This document shows positions 1 through 12,605 of a stretch of DNA of 64,000 nt, piece after piece. Source of the stretch: Peromyscus leucopus (Eukaryota; Chordata; Mammalia; Rodentia; Cricetidae); assembly GCF_004664715.2 (NCBI RefSeq), contig NC_051071.1:34250030-34314029 (forward strand). Reading direction: 5' to 3'. The notes below the pieces were generated by a model. The model saw nothing but the letters and a program-made list of their open reading frames with translations, ran no database searches and had not been told where the DNA came from. How positions within the stretch are numbered: position 1 is the stretch's first letter; each line of letters opens with the position of its first letter. The translations under genes and the position numbers were made by a program.

Positions 1-1959
1 CTTATCCTAAGTCAGGTTTCTTCTGTCAAAGCAGAAAGCTAAACAGAAGCGAGGGTTGACTGAGACAAAGGGACACTCAAGTGGATATCTAGACATTTCA
101 GGTTATTTAGGTATTAGTGATCTCATGGAGCCCAAGGCAATTTAAAGGGTATGTATGTTTATCTGTAATGTGTTTTTTGAGGGTCATGGAACCTTATTTG
201 TTTGTAATAATAACTACTGATAATTCTAATTGTAAGAAAAGAATAAAGAAAATTTAGTATATCTAGCTTTAAATTAATTGAGGCTTGCTCATTAGTAGAA
301 CTGTGGTGTCCTAGACACTCAAATACATTGTTAGTTATGTGACATAGGCTCTCATAACTTTATCATTAGCTAGCCAACATACAAAGAAACAGTAAATTTT
401 GGTGTAATCTACATGTTTGAAAATATCATTTATAGAACATGTTGAACAGGTTCTGTATGAAAAGTCTCTTCTGTAATCACTATTAAATCTTAGAGAAGTG
501 TCTTGACCATTATACAACCAATAAATGGAAGTAGTATCATGTATTATCTATTCCCCTACCATACCTTAGTTAAAATTCTGCCATGACTCTCCTGTTAATA
601 GCCACTACTTATTTCTCATAATACTTGGGAGATAGAGATTCATTTGCTTTAGGCAGCAATAGCCCCTTATGAGAGCCCTGTTGAGTACATCCAGCTTCCT
701 TGTAGCAGCATCTAAATAAAGAGCTTGATTCATACCCTTCAGTTCTACAAAATTAGGGTGTAGATGGACCTGGGATCCATGTCTATCTCTTCAAAGGGAG
801 TGAGAAGTCACTGTATGCACACATAAGCTGGAGTTTTGTACAGGTTTTGGATTGTACAGTGACTGTAATGTGCCTCTCCATCAAATTTAAAATAGACAAT
901 TGAATTCTACATTCTGGATGACTTGTTCACTTTCCTCTAAAATATATTAAATATTTAATATGGCTGAGCTTGAGTCTATAGCTTATTGTCTCCATGAATC
1001 TATCCAAATACAAAGTCAAGTTTAGCACTAAGCTAGTAAGAGATCCTTCACTAAGCAGTTACTCATGAAGGATTTTTTTTGGTGTGCTAGAGTATGAGTT
1101 CAGAGGTTACTACAAAGCAAAGCTTTTCAGTTCCTTGAGGAGCCCACACATGTTCACCAGCAGGTCTATATGGTGACTGCAAAACCTTAACCAAGATCTG
1201 TCTGGTGTATTAGGAATGTCAAACATGTGGTGTATGCCTTCAGAGCTCGGTAAGGACAAGGAGAGGAGGTATTCATGAATTATTAACAGAAAAACAAAAC
1301 TGTAATTAAGTTAGTAAGGGCTAAAGAGAAAAGTTAATTCGAGCAGAGTGGAAAAACTGGCATAAGAAACATTCGAAATGGGTCTTGGAGGATGAAGATC
1401 TTAATTCAGGGCAGGGTTTTAGAACCTTGGTTCTCATCCTAAACTTCACTGAGTATGCATTTTTCTTTTCATCTTTCCACTTAATGGTAATGGAATGATT
1501 CTGTTTATGTCAAGCATAGAATGTATATAGAACTTCTGGGCCACTTACTATATACTGTATAGTTCCTCAAGAAATGTGAGCTAATGTTACTCCTGTTAAA
1601 ATCAAAGGATGCATGTGTTCTCACTGATAGTAAAAATATGATAGATTTTCTGTAATGTCTTAGGTAAGAAGGGACTAGAATTAAACCTAAGGGGAACTAA
1701 ATGCAAGAGAGTCACAGGATCTGAGCTAGGTACTCAGGACTGGATTGGCACACTGCAAAAGATTATCATTTTCTGTTTGTTTTTATGTCTTAGTTTTAAA
1801 TAAAAATTTCCAATGATGCTGAAGAATTATATAAAGCATGGGTAGTTAAAGCAGAAAGTTTTACTTTCACTTTTGACTTGTTTATAATATGATGTGATTA
1901 TTTGGAGAGCAAGAAAACCTATTAAGAGCAAAGACTTTACAGTTTAGTAATTGTAGAGT
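1..1959. other. Unannotated AT-rich sequence
   Basis: No gene, splice-supported exon or clear repeat was recognised on either strand. By mammalian synteny NCAPG would be expected on this side of LCORL, but no NCAPG-like peptide was seen. Confidence 0.4.
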
Positions 1960-2345
1960 TTAATCCTTGATAGGACTTGTTTGATTCACCTCTTAGAAGC
2001 ATGTGTGCTTGGTCCCCAGCCTGTCTACAGTTTTCAAAGATGTCAGGATTTCTAGGAGGTAGGGACTAGTGGGAGGTGACTGAGTCATGACTGCTTCCTT
2101 GAAGAGATTAATGCTTTTTCTTATATAGTGCATAAGGCTTTACAGGAAGCAAGATGAATTGTTTAAAAGAACAAGCCTGGTTCTTTCATAGTTTCAGTTT
2201 CTTGTCTTCTCTTCCCATTTGAAGTCCATGTTAGTGTCATGCTCTTAAGTCTTGAGAACCATGAGCTAAGTAGACCATTTTTTTCCCCCAAATATCCATT
2301 TGAAGTATTGTGCTATAGAAACAAAATAACCAAGAGTCTTAGGTA
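1960..2345 (+). mobile_element. ERVL-MaLR LTR remnant
   Basis: GGATTTCTAGGAGGTAGGGA, then GGGAGGTGACTGAGTCATGA match the MaLR (MLT1/MST-like) LTR pattern, and GAACCATGAGCTAAGTAGAC with TTGTGCTATAGAAACAAAAT forms the 3' part. This is a decayed solitary LTR. Confidence 0.6.
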
Positions 2346-2879
2346 TGTGATTTATTCCAACAAGTTTTAGAAAGATCACATAAAATTTTCATATATAAAG
2401 GTGGCACAAAGCCTGTCATACTAGAATACAAGTGTGTGTGCTTAATAACGGGAATATGATGTCAAAGTTTGTTAGAGTAAACCATGGTATAGAAAGTCAC
2501 AAGGAACTGAATAAAGTACTAGTTTTTCTATTCTGCTAAGTAACAGACCGAGAAAGACAAAATACTCAATGTGGATTTTATTGTCAAATATTTGGATTTG
2601 TGTATTTAATTTGTAGTGCCTGTAGGACTGAAGAAACTAGAAAGAGACCATTGGTTGGGGGAGAAGGGTCTTAAAGGAAGGGGGCCTATTAGAACACAGT
2701 TATCAAGAGAAAGATGGGAAGAGGAGTGGGAGGGTAGATTTTGGGTGAATAATAAGGATCTTTTGAAAAGACTTAGGGAAACCTATTATAAGTTTAGAAG
2801 CATACACACATATACATGTTCATATGTTTAACTGAAGTAACCTTACATAGGGATATGTTCTTAGAAGCCATGGACTGCC

Positions 2880-3930
2880 AAATAAAAAGCCTAGTACCAG
2901 GTGTGAGATGCTCCCCCTCAAGCTGTTGCTGAGAGTCTTGGAGGACCCCCTCCTCTTCCCCTGAAACAATATAGAGGCTATATGTCATTGCTCTTGGTTG
3001 CCCACAAGTACTAGTATTTGATTGTAAGACCATATTGCTGAAACCACCACACACTGGCTACAAGACATGAAGAAATCAACTTGGTACTGACCAAGAAGCT
3101 TCTTCTTTGCTGGCTTGCTCTTATTGGAATGTACTATGTAAGGCACTGGGGGTGGGCTAGTTATCAGTAGTTTTACCCAACTATGAACCCTGTAACATAT
3201 AATAATGATTGGTGTGGCAGGATATGTACATGGATGCATCAGTGGCACATGTTATGGGTCTGCTTTCTGATTGGATTTAAGGCTTGATTCACTGGATGAA
3301 ACATGCCTGGTACTGTAAACTTTCAAGAACCTATGGTTAGGTAGCTCAGGCTCTATGGTAAACCTATTACTATTGTTCTGCTAAATGGATATAATATCAA
3401 ACTACCTCTAAATTTTTGTCTATACCCATTGGTTAGTGCAGCTTTCAGACCACATCAAAAGTTTCCTTGTGCAGTGGGCAGTGATTTAACAAAAACCTGT
3501 AACTAGATAACCTGCAGAGAATAAATGTCTGCTGAGTGTTCAGCCACAAATGGGACTCCCTTCCCCCATGCTCAGCAGCCATCATGGAAGTGGAAGGGGA
3601 GATTTTAAGAGCCAGAGATTGGGGAGTATCAGGCTGAAACAATGTCTTCTGGATATGATGTGCTTGCAACACTCACCAACTCACAGCAGCTGTGTTTTCC
3701 TGCACAAGATAAGTCTGTCAACATTCTAACATGGAGGGAGAAAGGGTTATGAATCCCCACACAAAACTGAGTACCTATGGACTGAGTACCTATGGACAGT
3801 TGATGGCTTTAAAGATGTGGCTCCTGACAGATGGCCCCATACCCTAATTTGGCTAGCACAAATTAGGCTTGATGGGTTACAGACGGGGAACACAAAGTTT
3901 GGGTGTTTAATAATGCTAGCTTGAGGTCCT
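2880..3930 (+). mobile_element. Rodent L1 3'UTR fragment (Lx-like)
   Basis: Segments such as CAAGACATGAAGAAATCAAC, TTGGTACTGACCAAGAAGCT and GCTAGCACAAATTAGGCTTG resemble the 3' region of older rodent L1 families. It includes a short tandem repeat (ACTGAGTACCTATGGAC twice near 3767-3797). Family assignment is from recall. Confidence 0.5.
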
Positions 3931-4589
3931 GCCATGACTTACGAGTGTTTTTTCACTCTGTTCCCGGCTGCTTTCTTCCTAATACTGTTTGTCTTAGGGG
4001 AAACTGAATGGCTCTATAGCTCAATTTCTTGTTCCTAAATTCACTCTTCTGCCCTATCACCAATCACCAGTGTGATTGCTTCAAGTGGTTTGTTGGGAGT
4101 GGTGATGACAGCTGATAGGCAAGCCTGCTGGAAGGATGTGAAGGGCCCATGAACCAGAGGTAAGTCAGCTAACAGTGAGATAGTGAGGGAGCAAAACCAA
4201 AATCCACATTGGATCTCCATTTGCCAACCTTTGAGTCTACTCAAGAGTAAAATAAATGCTTGGGGTTGAGTGTCAGGTGGCAGTACTATTGGGTATTTTC
4301 ACTTTTGTTAATTGAATCCTCACCATCATGGTTTGAGTCAGTGCAGTTTTAACCATGAACAAGAATTTACCACAGCTCATGTTTCTCATGAACCTTTTAG
4401 ACCTGGGTGACTTAAATGAATAATCCTGTACTTGGTATCACCATCTCTTTGGGTCTTCATTCAGTAAATTAAGCCTATCTGGCTTCCAGTACCTTCACTC
4501 CATAAAAATAGTACTTCTCATTCAAGTCACCCGTGACCATCTCATTGATGAGTCCATCTTTAGATCTCATCATGTTTTCTTAGCAACAT

Positions 4590-4890
4590 TCAATACTGTT
4601 GGCCCCTGGTATGTCTCCTCCTCAGGAATAGGGCCTTTGAGAAGTAATTAGGATAAACCAGTCAGTCATACAGACTACACTGGTATCCTCCTTTGAGGAA
4701 GATATACCAGAGTCTTGAATGTAATAGCATAATGAGAAGGCTGCTATTCTGTAAGCCAGCAGTCAGTCACCAGAAACGAAACCCTGCTGGACCTGGTGGA
4801 CCTCTCAGCCTCCAGAACTGAAAGCAAGTGACTTGTTTAAGCTGGGAGTTTGTGGTATTTGTGTCAGCCCAACCCGACTAAGCTACCCCT
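4590..4890 (+). mobile_element. ERVL-MaLR LTR remnant
   Basis: CTCAGCCTCCAGAACTGAAA followed by GCTGGGAGTTTGTGGTATTT and CCCGACTAAGCTACC is the typical MaLR LTR 3' end. Confidence 0.55.
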
Positions 4891-5559
4891 CTTTCCTGAA
4901 ACAGTTTTTGGCCTTTGAGACCAGACACATTACCTGACTGCCTTTCCCATAGCATGCCACTTTATTTGGAAATTAAGTTGGGATTTCTCAAAGGTGAGTT
5001 CCAGGCTTTCTTTTCTTCGCACTCCGAAAGTTTTCCTTCAAGGTCCTTATCCATGTTGTGTTTGTAAATGTGATCTTAGCTCAACTCAAGCAACAGCTTC
5101 ACAAAGATTTCCCTATCTCAACCCAACAAGTTGCTCCCTGAGAAATTCTAGTGTTAGCATCTTCAACATAGCTCACTGCTGCTTCATGCTTCAATGTTTT
5201 TCTTTTCCACTGAATACAAGCATGGGGAGAGCAGAGATCCTTGCTGCTTTGTTCAGCATTTCTTTCCAGCAGTGAGCACGTAACAACTGGACAAATGCTT
5301 GTCGAAAGAATAAATCTGGGAGTCCTGCTTTGGGCCACAATAAAGTAATAGGAAACAGATTTGTCTTCTTGCTTTGAAAAAGCTTAAACCAAAAGTTAAA
5401 CTACATGGGGCAGGCAGGACGACTGATTCCTACATGAAACAAAGCCTACGACTGACTTGGCACCTCACAGATTTCCAATCTGCATGATTGGGAGAAGAAC
5501 CCAGAAGGCATTGGAAATGTTTGCGAGTAAAGGAGACAGTTAAGCTGCTGAGTTTGGAC

Positions 5560-5835
5560 ATAGCTTGTGTGTTCCCAAGGGTTCATGTGCTCTAAAAGTG
5601 CAGCAGTATTAAGGTGGTAGGCCCTCCATTTGGGCTGTACAGTGGGAGGACATTGTCCTCAGAAGAGACCTGTTGTAGGTGGTCATTTCATTTTCTGCCT
5701 CTCTGAATGCTGTGACCCAGGTTTGGGGGCCTTTGACAAAGGCTGAATAGTTGAGGCTGCTTGATCTTTTGTTCTGCTCTTTATAAAGTGTCCATCTCAG
5801 GTATTTTTGTTATAGCAACAGAAAATGGACCATTA
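5560..5835 (+). mobile_element. MaLR-like LTR 3' end
   Basis: CTTTATAAAGTGTCCATCTC, AGGTATTTTTGTTATAGCAA and CAGAAAATGGACC match the MaLR LTR 3' boundary pattern. The 5' limit is unclear. Confidence 0.45.
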
Positions 5836-5876
5836 TATTGTGCAAAGGAAAAATAGGAATAGTAGTATTACTATTT

Positions 5877-6042
5877 TTTTTTTTTTTTTTTTTTGGTTTT
5901 TGGAGACAGGGTTTCTCTGTGTAGCTTTTGCGCCTTTCCTGGAGCTCACTTGGTAGCCCAGGCTGGCCTCAAACTCACAGAGATCCGCCTGGCTCTGCCT
6001 CCCGAGTGCTGGGATTAAAGGCGTGTGCCACCAACGCCCGGC
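5877..6042 (-). mobile_element. B1 SINE, young, with target duplication
   Basis: Antisense B1 from the T-tail to CGCCCGGC. The duplication AGTATTACTATTT lies at 5864-5876 and 6043-6055. Confidence 0.95.
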
Positions 6043-6194
6043 AGTATTACTATTTTAAAAAATAGTATTTGTACAGCTTGTATGTCTATAGAAGTGAAAT
6101 GTATGGCAACAACAGCACAAAGACTTGGGGGAGGAAGTGACAGTGTTTTGTGATTCATGCTAAGACTACTGGCAGCAGTGGATGCAAAGCCTGA

Positions 6195-6780
6195 ACTGGC
6201 CATCTCCTGTGATCAGGTTGGTGACTACTCTAGTTGTCACTGGAGAGCCTTCATCCAGTGACTGATGGAGACAGATTCAGAGACCCATGACCAAACACTG
6301 GGCCTAGCTTGGGGAGTCCTGCTGAGGAGAAGGAGGAGGGATTGTAGGAGCCAGGGAGGGTGAGGGACATTGCAGGAAAATCCACAGAAACAGCTAGCTT
6401 GGCTCATGGGAATGCACAGAGACTGAACCAACAACCAGGGAGCCTGCATGGGATTAACCTAGGCCCTCTGCGTATATGTGACAGTTGTGTAGTTTGGTCT
6501 ATTTGTGGAACTCCTGGTAATGAGAGCAGGGCTGTCCCTGGTGCTTTGGCTGGCTCCTGGGAACCTATTCCTCATGCTGGATTATCTTGCCCAGCCTGAA
6601 TAAAGGGAGAGATGCTTAGTCTATGGCAGCTTGATAGGCCTGCTTTGCTGATGCCCAGGGGAGGCCTGCCCCTTTCTGAGTGAATATTGAGGTGGGGTGG
6701 ATTGAAAAGTGGGTGGAGGGGAGTGAAAAGAGAGGACAGTGGAGAGCTGCAGTCGGAATGTGAAAAACAAATTTAAAAAA
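6195..6780 (+). mobile_element. Rodent L1 3'UTR fragment
   Basis: Shares the order of motifs with the L1 tail at 32820-33400 (ATCCAGTGACTGATGGAGAC here, AGTAACTGATGGAAGCAGAT there), including AGGCCTGCCCCTTTCTG and an A-rich end at about 6780. Confidence 0.75.
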
Positions 6781-6839
6781 TTTGTTACTCATGAAATGGT
6801 ATATTTGAAGGTGATAAGTGAATGGCAATGTATAAACCT

Positions 6840-7025
6840 AATAGCACCATTTTAAATTGTATTTATGGCCTTGGTGATACAGTCTAGGCTATCACCCAAA
6901 TGAGTAAGCACTCTAAGCTATATCCCCAGCCTTCCTTTAAACTTTTCAAGGCTGGACTTATTCAGCCTTTTGCCTCAACCTCCCAAGTATTTGGGATTAG
7001 AAGCTTGTGTCATCAGGTCCAGTAT
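6840..7025 (-). mobile_element. Old SINE-like remnant
   Basis: Contains an ACCCAAATGAGTAAGCACTC tRNA-like part and a B1-like CAACCTCCCAAGTATTTGGG part. Weak match to a B4 or B1 composite. Confidence 0.35.
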
Positions 7026-7139
7026 AACCATTTTTTAAAAGTGAATGAACAGATTAAAGAGACTATTAAACTATATGGACCCCAAGAGAAGAAAAAATAA
7101 TCGACTAAATAGAAAACAGCTAATTTAAACTGAATTATA

Positions 7140-7460
7140 TTATTAATAACATGAAATATAAGTGGCTTAGTAAAAGGCAGAAATTATCAAATTGGAAACA
7201 AGACTTAAGCCTCAACCATATGCTGCTTAAGAGAAACTCATCTAATTATAAAAGCATAAGTGAAGAAAATAAAGTTTCAGAGAAGATATACCATAAAAAT
7301 AAGCCAGAATCATCACAAAATAAAATAGATTCTAGAATACAGGACATTTTAGGGATCAAGAAGTTCATTACACAATGAAAAAGAAATGAGATTAACAAAG
7401 TAGTTAATGATTCTAATTATATATGCATCTAAGTGAGACTGAAAGAATAAAGACTCAACT
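7140..7460 (+). mobile_element. Possible ancient L1 fragment
   Basis: CATATGCTGCTTAAGAGAAA and TATATATGCATCTAAGTGAG recall L1M ORF2-type sequence. An open frame of 75 codons here is not recognisable as a host gene. Confidence 0.35.
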
Positions 7461-7639
7461 TGAGTTGTAGGCTGGCTGACACTCCTCTAAGGAATAGCTA
7501 AGCCTGAAATTCAGTGAGAGTAAACTGACATCCTAAGGGTTATTTACCAGCTTGGATCACTGGCATTCAATAAATCCTCAACAGATGTAGCCTCTACACC
7601 ATTTTCAAGAACAGAGATCATTTAAAAAGATTTAAATGG

Positions 7640-7815
7640 ATTCTGGAGCCTGAAGTCCAAGATGGCTCCATGGGTGATGACCTGAGTCTGATTCCCAGGG
7701 ACCCATATGTTGGAAAGAGAGAACTGACTTGCACAAGTTGTCCTCTGATATGTGCACCTATGTACACATGACCACCCATCCACATATGCAGATAAAGAAG
7801 CAGAAATAAAGAAAA
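7640..7815 (+). mobile_element. tRNA-derived B2/B3-type SINE
   Basis: GATGGCTCCATGGGTGATGA, then a CCTGAGTCTGATTCCCAGG B-box-like segment and AACTGACTTGCACAAGTTGT. It ends in an A-rich tail near 7815. Confidence 0.65.
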
Positions 7816-8467
7816 TGCAATAAGAGATTCTGAAGCATGAACTAAATGTCAGTTAAAGACTAGATTGATGTAAATTATTCTTTAAAGTCACAAATTAGAA
7901 AGCACTAAGAGGGATCAATAAAAGTCTCAACTATTTGGAAATTATAAACAACAAAGTTCAAAATCCACAGGATAGATGAAATAAACTAAAAGAGTAATAG
8001 CAGATAAGGAAAGATGGGATGCAGGCAAAAGGACACATCAGTTGTAAGGAGAATATATAAGAAAGCTAACAGTTTTTCTGGTTTCAACTCAAGAGTTTTT
8101 TTTCTCTTTTATTGGGGCAGATAATTGCAAAAAATGTAATTGGTAATGAAAGTGTAAAAGCACTAAGCCAAGCTTCCTGGCTTCAGAATGACCATCCTAA
8201 CTGAAGTTCATTGAAATGTAGAGTTTGGGAATGAAAAAAATGTTTATGTGGCTATTTTATTCTAGCTGTATGATGTTTTTATTGGTGAACCACTGCAATA
8301 AAATGATTTTTATTACATAATTATAAATTAAAAGTTTCATTTAATGAAACTCCATCAGAGCAAAATTTGAATATACCTCAAGTATTTAGAGAGAAATTTA
8401 CAACATTATGCTAACATTAATAAAGAATTAATCTTCCCATCTCTGTAACATTACATTACCCTCTAGG

Positions 8468-8605
8468 CCAATAGTTCTCATAGTGAGGTCCAACAGCATA
8501 AGCATCACTTGGGCCCCACTCAACTACTGAATCCAACTTTGTGGATGATGCCCAATAATCTCTTTGGACAAGTACTTCCAGGGACTATAATGCATACTAT
8601 AGTGA
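8468..8605 (-). mobile_element. MER5A-like hAT-Charlie remnant
   Basis: AGTTCTCATAGTGAGGTCC, AGCATAAGCATCACTTGGGC and GCCCCACTCAACTACTGAAT follow the layout of the mammalian MER5A repeat. It is old and diverged. Confidence 0.6.
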
Positions 8606-9179
8606 CACTTCCGGTGACTATGACCCAATGTTCTAACATAGAACCATCTCATTTGGGTTCTATGCCTTCTTGCTTGCCCTATACCACCTGCTCTTCACAA
8701 TGTAATCAGAGATCGTTTTAGGATGATATCACATATCACATGCACAAGCATTCTGTGTGTAATCGAAGTTACTATCTATTCTTCAGACCTTACCATATCT
8801 GGTGTCATGTTTTCTCCATTTCTCTTGACTTGAAACACACTGGCCATGCCTTTATCTTTGTAACCTAGCAGAGCTTGATCTATTTCCCTGACCCCTTCCT
8901 GGAAAATCATTTTGATCCCACTGATTCTCTTGGCTGCTTTGTCTAATTAGTTCCTATTCTGTCTTTGCAACCAAGTAATGGACATCTGGATCAGACAATC
9001 TTTGTATAATAAACTCTCATAGCACTGCACAGTAATTGAGAGTTTACTACTGAGTTCTGAAAATAACTTGCTTGATGTCTATCTCCCTTAATAAACGTAG
9101 AAATGAAGGTAGAAAATGCATCTGGTTTTATTTCCCATTGTTTCGCATGTGTTTAGGATACTGGCTAACACAGAGAAGA

Positions 9180-9297
9180 CAAACCTGGTTTTGGGACTGG
9201 GTCTTGAATTTGCTGTGTAGCCCAGCCTGACCTGAAACTTAGGCAGCTCCTCAGCTTCCCAAGGGCTGAGATTATAGGTGTGTACTCAATACAACCA
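9180..9297 (-). mobile_element. Old B1-type SINE remnant
   Basis: Diverged antisense B1: TGTGTAGCCCAGCCTGACCT and GGGCTGAGATTATAGGTGTG. Confidence 0.65.
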
Positions 9298-9352
9298 GGA
9301 ATGACAAACATTTCTGAGTGAATGTATTAATAGAATATAAAATCTAGTTTTC

Positions 9353-9543
9353 TTTTTTTTTTTTTTTCTTTTTTTTGGTTTTTCGAGACAGGGTTTCTCT
9401 GTGTAGCTTTGCGCCTTTCCTGGATCTCGCTCTGTAGACCAGGCTGGCCTCGAACTCACAGAGATCCACCTGGCTCTACAGAGATCCACCTGGCTCTGCC
9501 TCCCGAGTGCTGGGATTAAAGGCGTGCGCCACCACCGCCCGGC
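9353..9543 (-). mobile_element. B1 SINE with an internal 20-bp tandem duplication
   Basis: Antisense B1 flanked by TAAAATCTAGTTTTCT at 9337-9352 and 9544-9559. Positions 9458-9477 are repeated exactly at 9478-9497. Confidence 0.95.
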
Positions 9544-9954
9544 TAAAATCTAGTTTTCTATGCTCCTATACCAGAAGCAACATAAACAACGAACTTTCCA
9601 GTGTTGCCTAGAACTACAGGGAGGAACAAGCCAATATTTGATTGAAAATCAAACCAATATATACACAGAAAAAAAAAAAACATTCAGACACCTCTCATGT
9701 TTTGACTTTTCTTTTTTGGTAAAGCATCAATAGGTAACTGCATCAGGCTTAGTGTTACAATAGCAGGATGCTCACAGTTACAGTGATGAAAACTTTATGG
9801 TCTAGGAAAAATGAGGGAAGAAAACAAAGTAGGGCAGCTGGACTAAGTTCTGAGTTCTTTGTTTCTGGTGTTCCTACTGGATCACAGCAGAAAAAGACAA
9901 GCTACTGAGCACTGCATGGGAGCACCAGGTCACAGAAGAACCAGCCAAGAATTT

Positions 9955-10158
9955 GGATTTCTTTATTTGTATAAGTGTTTGCCTGAATGTATGTCTGTGT
10001 ACCTTATGTATACAGCACCTGCAGAGGTCAGAAGAGGGTGTCAGATCCCCCTGGGACTGGAATTAGAGCTGGTTGTGAGCTACCATGTGTATGCTAAGAA
10101 TTGTGAAGCCTATGAAGAGCAGTCAGTGCTTTTAATTATTGAGTCATGTCTCTAGTTC
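9955..10158 (-). mobile_element. B2 SINE
   Basis: Antisense B2 (GAGGTCAGAAGAGGGTGTCA and GAGCTGGTTGTGAGCTACCA). It ends near 10158, directly before the B1 tail. Confidence 0.85.
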
Positions 10159-10170
10159 AAATTAAAAAAA

Positions 10171-10290
10171 ATTTTTTTTTTTTTGAGACAGGGTTTCTTT
10201 GTGTAGCTTTCCTGGAACTCACTCTGTAGTCCAGGCTGGCCTCGAACTCACAGAGATCTGCCTGCCTCTGCCTCCCGAGTGCTGGGATTA
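10171..10290 (-). mobile_element. B1 SINE, 5'-truncated
   Basis: Antisense B1 from the T-tail to GTGCTGGGATTAAA. The 5' end of the element is missing. Confidence 0.9.
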
Positions 10291-11943
10291 AATTTTGAAT
10301 TAAGTGCGGAAACAAATGGAGTGGGTTTGATTGCCATGCTTTGTACCACAGCACTTGACTGGCAAGATTTCAAGGTTAGTCTGTGTAATACAGCATGCAT
10401 ATCTCAAGAAAGGATTAAGTTAAAACGAAGAATGAAAGGAAATACAAAAGGCTGAGATTACTTGAGCTGATAAGTGAGGTAACAAGATCATATGAGGCAG
10501 ATGTAAAACAATGAAATCAGCCTCTAACAGCAGCTGGCCATGGAAGAAGAGGATGGCCTTTGAACTTACCTCAGCTAGAGAAAACAGGGCTACAATCTGA
10601 AATGAGAGAATAAAGATTTGTAAGATGGAAAATCTGTTGCCCATGGCTCCCCCAGCACCATGCTGCTGGATAAAGATGGATACTGCTCCAGTGAGACACA
10701 ACAGATAAAGTAACAACTATTAGGAGAAGTAGGGGCAGAACTGGGAATGAACAAAAGTGATTGATCTACTTTTTTTAGTTTTTAAAAACTAGCCAGAATA
10801 TGTTTTCTAGCTACAACCTATCAAAATGCAATAGTAAAGTCATCTGAGCTAACCTCTAATAAGCAAAACCAGGTAGTAGAATGTGATTTAGCTTGGTTTT
10901 AATGGCATTTGCCACAGTATTCCTTTAGTGTTGCATGTTATTTGGATTTTTTTAAATTTCATGCAGAACAGGGTTAAATGTAGCACATAACGTATCTTTA
11001 CAGTCACATTCTTTTCTGAAACTATCAAAAAACTCTAAAGAAGTGCTCCCAAGTATGGATACAAAAAGTGTGACATAAAAATTTTATGAAATGCAATTTA
11101 ACATGCTGAGAAGGAACTGTGTCTTAGGGGAAATAAGAGGCAAAACTGATCCACTCGAGTCATCTTTGGTACCAGAGCGCCTTAGATACGAGAGTGTCAT
11201 AGTGCTGATGTTCCTTGGAATCCACCTTTGGACACTTGTACAGAAAGCACAGCTCATGCATGTGTCTGAGCCATGTAGGAATGCTTCTCCACAAAATTAA
11301 AGTTAGAATAATCCACTCTGAACCTAAGAGTTTATCCACTATGTGACAATTATGATATTGAATAATAAACTATAGTGTCTAAGACTACTCTGCAATGAGG
11401 TACCTCAACTACACAAACTGGAAAGAACATCTTGTGTTCAATCATTAAAGTGACTGAATGTTCTGAGGGTGTTGGACAGGGTGGGTTAAAGTTTCAGCCT
11501 TGGTCTCAGGTAACAGAAGGGATCTATCACAGGTTACCCATAGGTGATACATTTTTGTGAAAAGCAGCTTTCTGAATGTAAAATAAATGAAAATTTTCAG
11601 TCATTTTTTTCAGGACAGAAGACAAAATAGGAGAAGCTGATATATTAAATATTTTAAAAATTGTGTGAGAATCCAAATTGCTGAGTATTTATAGAAAATT
11701 TAACATTTTAGGATGAGTTAAATGAGTCTATAATACTTTCAAGTCCATAGTAGTTTAGTCCAAAGCCAGTGTATGTATACCCAGGTATTTACCAATTAGG
11801 AATGGGCATGTTTGCTCTGGACTGGAGAAACATGGACATTAACAAAGGTCTGTATTACTATTTGTTGGTAGTCACAGTCCATTTAGGCCAATATTACCTA
11901 AAAATCCTCAGCACCTGGTCCTTCGCATATACCCCATTTTAAG
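10291..11943. other. Unannotated AT-rich sequence
   Basis: No recognisable gene or repeat. A hydrophobic 98-codon minus-strand frame at 10420-10716 has no family resemblance I can name and is not called. Confidence 0.4.
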
Positions 11944-12018
11944 GTTGGGGATGTAGCTCAGTGGCAGAGTGCCTCCCTATCATGTATTTGACCCTGGGTT
12001 CGAGTTCTAGCATTATAT
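11944..12018 (+). mobile_element. ID element (BC1/tRNA-Ala-derived SINE)
   Basis: GGTTGGGGATGTAGCTCAGT carries an A-box and GGGTTCGAGTTC a B-box. It lacks a mature tRNA 3' half, so it is not a tRNA gene. Confidence 0.85.
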
Positions 12019-12269
12019 ATACATATGTAAACTACATCTAAACAAATGCTCATTTCCTTTTCCAACTCCCACATGGTTTGTGCTACTATTAGGAGAGATT
12101 ATCTGTAATCAGTCTGCTCATACAGATCCTTATTCGCAGAATGTTGTTCATAGCAGTTCATCCCTTTAACCTTCTGCTTTATACACATGATGAACCAAAG
12201 CACACCTGGTAGCCAAGATAAAATACATTATTCAGAACTCATGTTTCCTAATCCCCCCTTACGATTTTC

Positions 12270-12605
12270 AGTATACATTTGTGAATGTGTGTTATGTACA
12301 TGTTTGGGTGGTGTGTGCATATGTGTATGTTTGTGTACATGCATTTGAATAGAGGTCAATACTGGGCCTTCTAATAGTTCCTCACCTTATTGAGACAGAT
12401 TTTTGACTGAAACTGGAATTACTAATTTGGCTAGTCTGATGGTTCCAGTGAGCTCCAATCACCCACTCTTCTTTGCCTCCTCAGTGCTGGAGGTACAGGT
12501 GTACTTCTGCACCCAGATTTTGTATAGATTCTGGGGATCCCAATCCATGTCTTCATGCTTCCATAGTAGATATTTTACTAAGTCATGCCTAGCCCCAGAG
12601 TACTG
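12270..12605 (-). mobile_element. B4 SINE
   Basis: Antisense B4: TG-rich tail at 12280-12350, B1-like middle (TATTGAGACAGATTTTTGAC, CAGTGCTGGAGGTACAGGTG) and tRNA-like end (GATTCTGGGGATCCCAATCC). Confidence 0.75.

Noticed and set aside
10420..10716. 98-codon hydrophobic minus-strand frame resembling a membrane protein
   Set aside because: No family resemblance, no conserved motif and no gene context. Thymine-rich DNA readily gives hydrophobic chance frames.
11944..12018. Possible tRNA gene
   Set aside because: A-box and B-box are present, but the sequence follows the ID SINE and lacks a complete cloverleaf and the paired acceptor stem.
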